Positions 16,423-23,736 of a stretch of DNA of 39,798 bases are shown one piece after another. The DNA comes from Comamonadaceae bacterium. GTDB taxonomy: Bacteria; Pseudomonadota; Gammaproteobacteria; Burkholderiales; Burkholderiaceae_C. The notes under the pieces are model-generated. The model ran no database searches and was not told the origin of the DNA. It worked only from the letters and a program-made list of their open reading frames with translations. The stretch's first letter is position 1. The number at the start of each line of letters is the position of its first letter. Position numbers and translations under genes: made by a program. The stretch spans positions 1 to 39,798 of the forward strand of contig PNMN01000002.1 in the NCBI GenBank assembly GCA_013823655.1, read 5' to 3'.

Positions 16423-17555
16423 CGGTATTTCCTCAGGTAGGCACCCTCAAAGAAGCGTTTGGCCCAGTGAAACAGGCGGCTGGAGGGCAGGATGATCTGG
16501 CGCCGCGCGTTGCGAAACACCAGGGTGCCGCGGTCGATGGCGTCGATGATGCAAAGGAGTTCCACCTTGAAGGTGGCGGTGGCCGCTTCACCGCGCAGGC
16601 CTTTGAGCAGGTTGTCTGCGGCGGCAGCGGCCTGCAGGTCGGCCATGTGGGCTTGTTTGGGCATCCAGTCGGGGCCGGGGAAGCTGCCCGAATCGCCCAC
16701 CACATACACGTGTTGTGTGCCCTCCACGCGGCATTGGGCGTCGGCCTTGAGCAGACCCCCGGGGGACCGCGCCAGCTCGGTCTGGTCAAACCAGGCGTTG
16801 CCGGTCATGCCGGGCATGAACAAAATGAGATCGGCCGGGAACGAGCCGCCTTCGGTCACCACGCGGTCGGCGTCAAAGCGCACCAGCTTGTGGCCCAGCC
16901 GGGTCGCAATGCCGCGGCGCGCCATTTCGGCCAGCAGGTGTTGCACCGCCTTGGGCCCCAGGCGGCTGCCTGGCTCCTTGGAGGGGTTGAAAAACACGAT
17001 GTCGAATTGGTTGCGCCGGCCTTCGCGCTTGAGCTGTTCGTCCAGCCCAAACAGGAATTCAAACATCGGCCCGCCGCGCACCGCGCTGGGTTCGTTCGGG
17101 TTGCCAGCAAAGCCCACGGCTATGGTGCCGCCGGACAAGGCGCGCAAGCGCTCGCGGATGCGCTCTGCCGCGGCGATGCCTTCGCAGGGCGTGATGGCGT
17201 GTTCAATACCCGGCAGCTTTTTGATGAAGCGCCCGCCGCTGGCGATCACCAGCGCGTCGTTGCGCAGCTCGCCGGCCGTGGTGAGCACCACCCGCCCGCC
17301 ATCGCGCAAACCCGTGACTTCAGCGGTCTTGTGTTGAACGTTCATGCGGGCAAAAAAACGGTCCAGTGGCACCACCAGCTGCTCGCGCGTGCGCAGGCCT
17401 GACGGTATCCAGATGATGCCGGGCAGGTAGTGCAGTTCGGCACGTGGCGCCACCAGGGTGATGTGGGCGTAGGGGTCGCGCTCGCGAATTTCGCGCACGG
17501 TAGACAGGGCGCCAAAGCCCGCGCCAACAACGGTGATGTGAGGGGCAGCTTGCAT
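16419..17555 (-). CDS. SQR-like FAD/NAD(P)-fold oxidoreductase
   Basis: A 378-aa flavoprotein of the sulfide:quinone oxidoreductase/FCSD superfamily. It has an N-terminal FAD-binding motif (ITVVGAGFGALSTV) and a second (HVYVVGDSGSFPG). Three cysteines (C124 in ITPCEG, C275, C335 in VELLCIID) include the two in positions expected for SQR redox cysteines. The C-terminal LFHWAKRFFEGAYLRKY is an amphipathic tail of the kind SQRs use to sit on the membrane. There is no signal peptide, so it would act on the cytoplasmic side and pass electrons to quinone. The start at 17555 lies four bases after the metallo-beta-lactamase-fold gene. A general NAD(P)H dehydrogenase is the alternative. Confidence 0.8.
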   Translation of the reverse strand: MQAAPHITVVGAGFGALSTVREIRERDPYAHITLVAPRAELHYLPGIIWIPSGLRTREQLVVPLDRFFARMNVQHKTAEVTGLRDGGRVVLTTAGELRNDALVIASGGRFIKKLPGIEHAITPCEGIAAAERIRERLRALSGGTIAVGFAGNPNEPSAVRGGPMFEFLFGLDEQLKREGRRNQFDIVFFNPSKEPGSRLGPKAVQHLLAEMARRGIATRLGHKLVRFDADRVVTEGGSFPADLILFMPGMTGNAWFDQTELARSPGGLLKADAQCRVEGTQHVYVVGDSGSFPGPDWMPKQAHMADLQAAAAADNLLKGLRGEAATATFKVELLCIIDAIDRGTLVFRNARRQIILPSSRLFHWAKRFFEGAYLRKYR

Positions 17556-17559
17556 GGTG

Positions 17560-18198
17560 TCAGGCTCCTTGTAAAGCCAGGGTTGGGGTAGGGCGCAAAG
17601 CCTCGGCGCGGGCCAGAAAGTCGTCGCGCGAAAGGCCCGCAAACAGCGGGTGCCACAGGCGCTGCTCCAGCACCGTGCTCACCGCCCGGGCGCGGCGTTC
17701 GTGGCTGGCAAAAAGCAGGGTCTCCAAGGGCAGCAAGAACACGCCTTGTTTCACGCTGTCCCACAACGCTTCGGGTGCTGCGGGGTAAGGCTGGTGTGGA
17801 CAGGCGTCCACCGCCAGCAAGCCACCGCAAAACAGGCGGTCGCGCCAGGCGAAGCTCAGGCAGCCCAGCGTGTGACCGGGCGTGGCCAGCACGCGCAGGT
17901 GCTCGGGACCCAAGCACAGCGCGTCGCCATGGACGGCCCGCTGTGTGCCTGGTGCCCCGTCGCCCTGCACCAGCGGTGCGCCCAACCGGGCCAGCAAATT
18001 CCGCTCGACACCGCTGGCGTCGTGGTGGTGGGTGCGCAGCACCCAGCGCAGCCGCAGGTCGCGCTCGTTCAGCAAGGCTTGCAGCACCGGCAGGTCGCGG
18101 CCATGGGGGTCCACCAGCACCGCTTCCCGGGTCTCCAGGTCGGCCAGCAAATAGCTCAGCTCTCCGCTGTGGGCATCGTGCAAGATGTGAAAGTGCAT
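17560..18198 (-). CDS. Degenerate metallo-beta-lactamase-fold protein in the Rieske/SQR operon
   Basis: A 212-aa protein with the fold and layout of persulfide dioxygenases and glyoxalase II, but with lost metal ligands. The usual THxHxDH reads THHHDAS (H57 and H59 kept, Asp and last His replaced). The usual GDTLF reads CGGLLAVD (Asp replaced by Gly). ATPGHTLGC and LFASHER keep their histidines. Pairing of SQR with a persulfide dioxygenase is standard, so this gene probably descends from one. Either it uses a changed metal site or it is no longer an enzyme. It follows the Rieske gene by 15 bases and precedes the SQR-like gene by four. Confidence 0.75.
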   Translation of the reverse strand: MHFHILHDAHSGELSYLLADLETREAVLVDPHGRDLPVLQALLNERDLRLRWVLRTHHHDASGVERNLLARLGAPLVQGDGAPGTQRAVHGDALCLGPEHLRVLATPGHTLGCLSFAWRDRLFCGGLLAVDACPHQPYPAAPEALWDSVKQGVFLLPLETLLFASHERRARAVSTVLEQRLWHPLFAGLSRDDFLARAEALRPTPTLALQGA

Positions 18199-18213
18199 CG
18201 GTGAACCCGGGTG

Positions 18214-18849
18214 TTAACCCGCTGCGCTGCCATCCTCGCCAATCAGCAAGGTGGTCTCAGTCAGGTAATGGTGAGGTGGCACCAGCAGGTTGGTGGGGGC
18301 GGGTTTGTTCTTGAACACGCGCCCCGCCAAGTCAAAGGTGGAGCCGTGGCAGGGGCAAAAGAAACCCCCCTTCCAGTCGGCAGGCACGCTGGGGTTGGTG
18401 GTGCCTTCGTTCAGGGTCACGGGCGAGCAGCCCAGGTGGGTGCAAATACCCACGGTCACCAGCACCTCGGGCTTGATGGAGCGGTGCGTGTTGGTGGCGT
18501 AAGGGGGTTGCTGCTTTTTCTGCGAATCGGGGTCTGCCAGGTCGGTCATGCCGTCCAGCTGCGCCAGCATCTCGGGCGTGCGGCGCATCACCCACACCGG
18601 CTGGCCGCGCCATTCAACCACCTTGACCTCACCGGGGGCGATGTCGGCAATGTCGATCTGCACGCTGGCACCCTGCGCCTTGGCGCGCTCGCTGGGTGCA
18701 AAGCTGGCCACAAACGGCACCGCCACCGCGGCGGTGGCGGCGCAGCCCATGGCGGTGGTTGCCAGCAGCCATTGGCGGCGTTCGGCGTCGTGCGTGCCCG
18801 CGTCGGGACTCGATGCGGGGAAGGCGGGGGCGGTGAGCGGGTGAGCCAT
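18214..18849 (-). CDS. Rieske 2Fe-2S protein (PetA-like), not accompanied by cytochrome b or c1
   Basis: A 211-aa ubiquinol-cytochrome c reductase iron-sulfur subunit type protein. It has a Tat-like signal and anchor (ERRQWLLATTAMGCAATAAVAVPFVASF), then the Rieske cluster motifs CTHLGC and CPCHGS. An insert between the anchor and cluster domain (DPDSQKKQQPPYATNTH) matches PetA proteins. No cytochrome b or c1 gene is nearby, so it is an orphan copy. It is the first gene of a six-gene sulfur operon behind a sigma54-like promoter. It could replace the housekeeping subunit of bc1 during sulfide stress or serve a private electron route; both are inference. Confidence 0.9.
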   Translation of the reverse strand: MAHPLTAPAFPASSPDAGTHDAERRQWLLATTAMGCAATAAVAVPFVASFAPSERAKAQGASVQIDIADIAPGEVKVVEWRGQPVWVMRRTPEMLAQLDGMTDLADPDSQKKQQPPYATNTHRSIKPEVLVTVGICTHLGCSPVTLNEGTTNPSVPADWKGGFFCPCHGSTFDLAGRVFKNKPAPTNLLVPPHHYLTETTLLIGEDGSAAG

Positions 18850-18905
18850 GGAATCCTCCAGTTGAAAACATGGTGGGCCTTGGTGAACCCACTGCGTTCA
18901 CCCCT

Positions 18906-18920
18906 CCAAGAAACGTGCCA
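18906..18920 (-). promoter_or_regulatory. Sigma54-like promoter of the Rieske/SQR operon
   Basis: The minus strand reads TGGCACGTTTCTTGG: a full -24 block and a -12 block TTGG in place of TTGC, with GG-N10 spacing. The start would fall near 18894, about 45 bases before the Rieske ATG. It is divergent from the FisR-like regulator gene, which has the sigma54-contact loop. Confidence 0.55.
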
Positions 18921-19004
18921 CACCCCAGGCCGCAAAAAGCCGTTTGAAATCAACGCGCCCACGCTGCATGGACCGGCAAGCCCCCTGCCAGACCCGGTGA
19001 TTTG

Positions 19005-19018
19005 TGCCATAAATGGCA
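19005..19018. promoter_or_regulatory. Inverted repeat TGCCAT-AA-ATGGCA, candidate FisR-type enhancer site
   Basis: A perfect 6-bp inverted repeat lies about 90 bp upstream of the minus-strand sigma54-like element, between it and the regulator gene. Extra half-sites flank it (CTGCCA at 18985-18990; TGGCAG at 19024-19029). The TGCC-N6-GGCA core is repeated before the Fcc operon. Confidence 0.5.
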
Positions 19019-19067
19019 GCTTGTGGCAGTGCACCCTACACTGCTCCTCTATGCCAGAGGAGTCTCC

Positions 19068-20429
19068 ATGAAGCTGTTGCCCGAACTGACCGACTTTCTT
19101 GAAGGACTGAGCGAACCCCACATCCTGTTCGATGCGCAGTACCGCATCCTCGCGGCCAACGCCGCCTACCGCCGGGCCTTCAGCCCCGATCGCAGTGTGA
19201 TCGGACGCACCTGCTACGAGGTGTCGCACCGCTTTCAGGTGCCTTGTGATCAGGCAGGCGAGTCGTGCCCGCTGGCCCAGGCCCGCGCCTCCGGCCAGCG
19301 CGAGCGCGTGCTGCACCTGCACCACACGCCCAAGGGCGAGGAATACGTGGACATTGAACTCACCCCGCTGCGCGATGCGACGGGTGAACAAGCTTTTTTT
19401 GTCGAAAAAATGGCGTCTTTGAAGGTGGCACACAGCCGCTCGGTGGCGCGTGGCCTGATCGGGCGCAGCCCGGTGTTTCATCACATGCTGTCGCTGGTGG
19501 CCCGCGTGGCGCCGTCCATGGCCACGGTGTTGCTGCTGGGCGAGTCGGGCACGGGCAAGGAACTGGTGGCGCAGGCCGTGCACGATGCCAGTCCACGCGC
19601 CAACAAACCCCTGGTGGTCGTGGACTGTTCCAGCCTGCCGGAGACCCTGTTTGAGTCCGAACTTTTTGGCCACGAGCGCGGTGCCTTCACCGGCGCCAAC
19701 ACCAGCAAGGCCGGCCTGGTGGAGGCCGCCAGCGGCGGCACCCTGTTTCTGGACGAAGTGGGTGACATTCCTCTGCCCATGCAGGTCAAGCTGTTGCGCC
19801 TGCTGGAGTCGGGCACCTACCGCCGCGTGGGAAGCACCGAACTGCGCCATGCCGACATCCGTGTGGTGTCTGCCACCCACCGCGACTTGGAGCGCTTGGT
19901 CGGCGAGGGACGCTTTCGGGAAGATCTGTACCACCGCCTGAGCACATTTCCCATTGCGCTGCCACCGCTGCGTGAGCGGCGCGACGACATCGCGCTGCTG
20001 ACCCAGGCCTTGCTGGCCCGGGTGGCGCCCAAGCGCGCACTGAGCGTGGCACCCAAAGCCCTGGCCCTGCTGGCCGAGCAGCCATTTCCGGGCAACGTGC
20101 GCGAACTGCGCAACCTGCTGGAGCGCACCACCCTGATGTGTGACGGCGAGCGGATCGAAGCGGAGCATGTGGCGCAGGCGCTGAATTCGGGTCGGCGCAG
20201 CGCGGGGCCGGCACCTGTGTCGGCACCGGCTGCCGCATCTACCGCACCCGTCACTGCCACCTCCGTCGGCCCAGGTGCGCCTGAGCCGACCGCGCCATCG
20301 CTGCAAGCGCTGGCGCTGGCCGCGCTGCGCGAGCGGGTGGCCTCGCACACCGGAAGCCGCGCGGAGCTGGCGGCGGCCCTGGGTATCAGCGAGCGCTCGC
20401 TCTACCGCAAACTCAAAGCCCTGAACTGA
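19068..20429 (+). CDS. fisR: FisR-like sulfane-sulfur-sensing sigma54-dependent activator
   Basis: A 453-aa enhancer-binding protein. An N-terminal PAS-like sensor (about 8-115) carries C49, C60 and C67 in [13 protein letters not shown]...ESCPL. The 11- and 7-residue spacing equals that of the polysulfide-reactive cysteines I recall for FisR of Cupriavidus (C53, C64, C71). The AAA+ domain has Walker A GESGTGKE (158-165), the sigma54-contact loop GAFTGA (205-210) and Walker [11 protein letters not shown] Pro/Ala linker leads to a Fis-type helix-turn-helix ([23 protein letters not shown]). The ATG at 19068 follows AGAGGAG. It lies between two sulfur operons, both with sigma54-like promoters, and probably switches on both when sulfide-derived persulfide builds up. 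Confidence 0.87.
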   Translation: MKLLPELTDFLEGLSEPHILFDAQYRILAANAAYRRAFSPDRSVIGRTCYEVSHRFQVPCDQAGESCPLAQARASGQRERVLHLHHTPKGEEYVDIELTPLRDATGEQAFFVEKMASLKVAHSRSVARGLIGRSPVFHHMLSLVARVAPSMATVLLLGESGTGKELVAQAVHDASPRANKPLVVVDCSSLPETLFESELFGHERGAFTGANTSKAGLVEAASGGTLFLDEVGDIPLPMQVKLLRLLESGTYRRVGSTELRHADIRVVSATHRDLERLVGEGRFREDLYHRLSTFPIALPPLRERRDDIALLTQALLARVAPKRALSVAPKALALLAEQPFPGNVRELRNLLERTTLMCDGERIEAEHVAQALNSGRRSAGPAPVSAPAAASTAPVTATSVGPGAPEPTAPSLQALALAALRERVASHTGSRAELAAALGISERSLYRKLKALN

Positions 20430-20459
20430 GCTTAGCCACGGCGGGAAGCTCCGGCTGCT

Positions 20460-21059
20460 TCAGGGCTTGGCGCGAGCGACGAGCCGCGTCACATGCGCCA
20501 GGCCCTGGTGTCCCGGGCCTTCGTCCAGCGTCACCTCTCCCTGCCACGACAGCAGCTCTTCGAGTCCTGCAAAGTCCTCGCTCAGCAACTCGGGTGTGTA
20601 GAGCATGGCCGCGTCTTTGGGGCCGCCGCTGCGGTGTTGCAACTGCTGCGGGTGAAAGCTCTCCAGAATGAGCAGGCCACCGGGCCTGAGTCCAGCGGCC
20701 AGCCGCCGGTGCGCAGCCGCGCGGATGGCGATGGGCAGGTGCACGAAGGTCAGCACCACGGCGTCCACGCTGGCGGGAGCGGGCGCCCAGTCGGTCAGGT
20801 CGCCGAGCACGGTTTGCAGGGCCACGCCACGTTCAGCCGCAAGGGCCTGTGCCTTTTCCAAGCCGACGGCCGAACCGTCCATGGCGGTCACGCGGTGGCC
20901 CTGCTGCGCCAGCCAGACGCCGTTGCGGCCCTCGCCGTCACCGGGCACCAGCACATCGCAGCCCGGCTTCAGGCGGTGGGCCTGCTTCACCAGAAATGCA
21001 TTGGGGGCGGTGCCGTACTTGAAGCCGTCGACTGAAAAGTTTTGATCCCAGAAGTTCAT
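20460..21059 (-). CDS. Class I SAM-dependent methyltransferase (TehB-like), last gene of the Fcc operon
   Basis: A 199-aa Rossmann-fold methyltransferase. The SAM-binding region is CDVLVPGDGEGRNGVWLAQQGHRVTAMDGS with the following VLGDLTDW, and GLRPGGLLILESFHPQQLQ marks the later strand. It begins eight bases after the cytochrome c4-like gene, so it is probably part of the same transcript. Related proteins (TehB, thiopurine-type methyltransferases) methylate soft nucleophiles. Methylation of a sulfur compound such as sulfide would suit the locus but is inference. No terminator was seen between it and the convergent fisR. Confidence 0.8.
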   Translation of the reverse strand: MNFWDQNFSVDGFKYGTAPNAFLVKQAHRLKPGCDVLVPGDGEGRNGVWLAQQGHRVTAMDGSAVGLEKAQALAAERGVALQTVLGDLTDWAPAPASVDAVVLTFVHLPIAIRAAAHRRLAAGLRPGGLLILESFHPQQLQHRSGGPKDAAMLYTPELLSEDFAGLEELLSWQGEVTLDEGPGHQGLAHVTRLVARAKP

Positions 21060-21067
21060 GCGGTAGT

Positions 21068-21868
21068 TTACTTTTTGGACGGAGACGTTGCGGTGGGCAG
21101 GTCGGCGTAGTAGGCGGCCAGCGCGTCGATTTCGCTGCGCGTGAGCTTCTTGGCGAAGGCGCTCATGCCCTTGGCCGCGTCGTTGGCGCGCACGCCGCTC
21201 TGGTAGTGCAGCAGGGTGCGGGTGACGTACAGCGGGTTCTGCCCGGCCAAGGCCGAGGCTTCGAGCTTGCCGCCCTGGCCCTTGACGCCGTGGCAGCTGG
21301 CGCAGGGCGTTAGCAGGCGGGCCGGGTCGCCCTTTTTCACCAGCTGTTCGGCCGTCAGACCTTTGCCACCGGCGATGGGTCGAGGTGTGCCGTCGCCCTG
21401 CGGCGCGGGCTGGGCGGCGTAGAAGGCCGATACGTCGGCGATCTGCTGCGGCGTCATCATCACCGCGATGTCGTGCATCAGCGCAGCGCCCCGGTTTTCA
21501 CTGCGCAGGCGGCTCTGGTAGTCCAGCAGCATCTTGGCGGTGTAGGCCGCCATCTGGCCCGCCAGGTGCGGCCAGTTCTGCGTCGGCGCCACGCCGGTGT
21601 CGCCGTGACACGAAGCGCAGAACAGCTGCTGGTTGACCACACGGCCACGCTCGGCGTTGCCCGCGGGCAACGCCGCGAGCGCGCCACGCAGGGTGGCGGG
21701 CGTCCAGGCTTTGGCGGCGGGCGCGGCGGCGTGGTCGGCGGCCTGCGCCGGGGCCGCTGCGAAGCCCATGAGCAGGCCGGTGGCGGTGACGGCCAGCGCG
21801 GTCAGGCCGCGCGCGAACCAGCCGTCGGTGGCCGCAGTCAGTTCTTGCAGATAAGGATCGTATTGCAT
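21068..21868 (-). CDS. Dihaem cytochrome c (c4-like)
   Basis: A 266-aa exported cytochrome with two CxxCH sites, FCASCHGDTG and PCASCHGVKGQ, each followed by a c4-type domain (PHLAGQ, LAGQNPLYV). An unusually long hydrophilic N-terminus precedes the hydrophobic segment (GLTALAVTATGLLMGFAAAPAQA), which would act as signal or anchor. The ATG at 21868 is used; a TTG at 21886 is possible. It lies 10 bases after fccB in the Fcc operon. The likely task is to carry electrons from FccAB to the bd-like oxidase subunits encoded upstream in the same operon. Confidence 0.87.
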   Translation of the reverse strand: MQYDPYLQELTAATDGWFARGLTALAVTATGLLMGFAAAPAQAADHAAAPAAKAWTPATLRGALAALPAGNAERGRVVNQQLFCASCHGDTGVAPTQNWPHLAGQMAAYTAKMLLDYQSRLRSENRGAALMHDIAVMMTPQQIADVSAFYAAQPAPQGDGTPRPIAGGKGLTAEQLVKKGDPARLLTPCASCHGVKGQGGKLEASALAGQNPLYVTRTLLHYQSGVRANDAAKGMSAFAKKLTRSEIDALAAYYADLPTATSPSKK

Positions 21869-21878
21869 GTGCGTTCCT

Positions 21879-23237
21879 TCAGGCAAAGCAATCGGCGGTG
21901 AAGGTGCGCAGCCAGGCCTGCTGGTAGCGCGCGCCGAGCTTGATCTGTGCCGGCGTAGCGTTCAGCGGCAGGTAGCGGCCCTGGCCATTGATGCGCGCGA
22001 TCTTGCCGTCGACGATCTTGAACACGTCGGCCACGAACAGGCCGTAGTCCTTGCCGGCGAGCGCGTAGCAGGTGTTCTCCCACAGCGGCTCGGGGGCCTT
22101 GCGCCCGGCGAGTTCTTCGACGATGGCGCGCGCCACCACCTTGGCCTGGGTGTTGGCCGAGAAGCCGCTCTTGGGCATGGCATCCGCAATGCTGGCGTCG
22201 CCGATCACGTACACGTGGGGCTGCAGCGTGGAGGCAAAGGTGCGGCGCTCCACCGGGCAGAAGCCGCTGGCGTCTGCCAGCCCCAGGGTCATGGCAACCT
22301 GGCCGGCTTTCATGGGCGGGATGACGTTGATCACGTCGGCCTGGATGGTTTCGGCCTCGGTCTCGATGCGCATCTGTTTGGCGTCGATCTTGAGCGTGCG
22401 CCCGCCGTCCTTGCCGCGCACCCAGCTGAGCATGCTGGTGCCCGCGTGCTGCTTCACCTCTACCTGGCCTTGCATCTTCTTGGCGTAGTCGGCGGGCAGG
22501 TTGAAGTTGTAGAGCCGGTTCCAGCCCAGCATCATGGTCTCGTCGGTCACGAAACTGTCCTTCGGGTCGACGATGATGACCTTGGCGCTCGGGTTGTGTT
22601 TCGCGAACCACTCGGTCATGAGCGCGGCGCGCTCGTACGGGCCGGGCGGGCAGCGGTAGGGGTTGGGCGGTGCGGCCAGCACGAAGGTGCCGCCGCGCCG
22701 CATGCCCTGCAGCTGCTTCGCGAGCAGCGCGGTCTGCTCACCGGGGATCCAGCCCGAGGGCACTGCCGTGCGGGCGACGGCCTCGCTGTAGCCGACGTAG
22801 GCGCCGTACACCAGCTGGATGCCGGGCGAGACGATGAGCTTGTCGTAGGCGATCTTCTGCCTGGCCGCGGTGCTCACGCTGCGCGCGACCGGGTCGAAAC
22901 CGGTCACGGTGTCGATCAGCACCTGGATGCCGTACTTCGACTTCAGCACGTCGTAGCTCACGTTGAGTTCGTCCATCGTCGCGTGCCGGTTGAGCACTTC
23001 GGACGAACCGTAGGGGCGCACGTAGACTGGGTTCTTCTCGATCAGCGTGACCTTGAGCGCCGGGTTGAACAGCTTGAGGTACTTGGCCGCGGTGGCACCG
23101 CCCACGCCACCACCGACGATGACGATATGGGCGGCGTTCTGGGCAAAGGCCAGCGAAGGCGCGGCGGCCACCGACAGCAGACCCAGGGCCTGGGTCAGCC
23201 ACGCGCGGCGGGAGGCGTTGCATTGCGGCTGCTCCAT
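21879..23237 (-). CDS. fccB: Flavocytochrome c sulfide dehydrogenase, flavoprotein subunit
   Basis: A 452-aa FAD enzyme that oxidises sulfide in the periplasm to sulfane sulfur. It has a Tat-type signal (SRRAWLTQALGLLSVAAAPSLAFAQ), an FAD-binding IVIVGGGVGGATAAKYL, the family tract LIEKNPVYVRPYGSSEVLNR, the cysteine pair expected for FCSD (NPYRCPPGPYERAALM and SGFCPVERRTF), and VYVIGDASIADAMPKSGFSAN. The length is normal. The ATG at 23237 overlaps the fccA stop by one base; a GTG one codon earlier is possible. It works with FccA, encoded directly upstream. Some clusters call such a gene soxF. Confidence 0.92.
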   Translation of the reverse strand: MEQPQCNASRRAWLTQALGLLSVAAAPSLAFAQNAAHIVIVGGGVGGATAAKYLKLFNPALKVTLIEKNPVYVRPYGSSEVLNRHATMDELNVSYDVLKSKYGIQVLIDTVTGFDPVARSVSTAARQKIAYDKLIVSPGIQLVYGAYVGYSEAVARTAVPSGWIPGEQTALLAKQLQGMRRGGTFVLAAPPNPYRCPPGPYERAALMTEWFAKHNPSAKVIIVDPKDSFVTDETMMLGWNRLYNFNLPADYAKKMQGQVEVKQHAGTSMLSWVRGKDGGRTLKIDAKQMRIETEAETIQADVINVIPPMKAGQVAMTLGLADASGFCPVERRTFASTLQPHVYVIGDASIADAMPKSGFSANTQAKVVARAIVEELAGRKAPEPLWENTCYALAGKDYGLFVADVFKIVDGKIARINGQGRYLPLNATPAQIKLGARYQQAWLRTFTADCFA

Positions 23238-23734
23238 CACTGGGCTCCTTTCGAGGCCACGGGGGTGGCCACGGTGGTGGTCAGGGGCGGCTGGGCGGCG
23301 AAGAATTCGCCCATGCCCTGCAGCTCGGCGTCGGTGAAGCCCTTGGCCACATGGCCCATGAGCGTGGCCGGGCGCCTGCCCACGCGGAAGTCGGTCATGG
23401 TGCGCACGAACTGCTGCACCGGCATGCCGGCCAGCGGCATGAAGAACTCGTCACCGAGCTGGCCGTGGGTGCCGTGGCAGGCGGCGCAGCTGTGCGCCAT
23501 GGTGGACGCCAGCACCGGCGCCGGGTTGGTGGCGGGTGTCACCGCGGGTGGCGTGGGAGCCGACGCGGCGGCGGGAGCAGACGTCGCCGCCTTGGGCGCC
23601 GTCTGCGCCACGGCCTTGACCGCCAGCGAGGCGGCCACGGTGGCGCCGAAGGCCACCACCAAGGTCCAGCCCAGCACCTTGCGCAGGGCGGCGGCGTCGG
23701 TCCGCGCGGCAGAAGAAGTGGAGATGTGTTTCAT
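23237..23734 (-). CDS. fccA: Monohaem cytochrome c, FccA-like subunit of sulfide dehydrogenase
   Basis: A 165-aa protein with an N-terminal hydrophobic helix (LGWTLVVAFGATVAASLAV) that may stay as an anchor and a Pro/Ala-rich linker. One haem site CAACHGTHGQ is followed by the methionine-rich PLAGMPVQQFVRTMTDFRVGRRPATLMGHVAKGF typical of sulfide dehydrogenase cytochromes. It is monohaem rather than dihaem, as in SoxE/FccA-type subunits. The start at 23734 lies two bases after the upstream gene. It takes electrons from FccB. The membrane anchor would place the complex next to the oxidase subunits encoded ahead of it. Confidence 0.85.
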   Translation of the reverse strand: MKHISTSSAARTDAAALRKVLGWTLVVAFGATVAASLAVKAVAQTAPKAATSAPAAASAPTPPAVTPATNPAPVLASTMAHSCAACHGTHGQLGDEFFMPLAGMPVQQFVRTMTDFRVGRRPATLMGHVAKGFTDAELQGMGEFFAAQPPLTTTVATPVASKGAQ

Positions 23735-23736
23735 GT

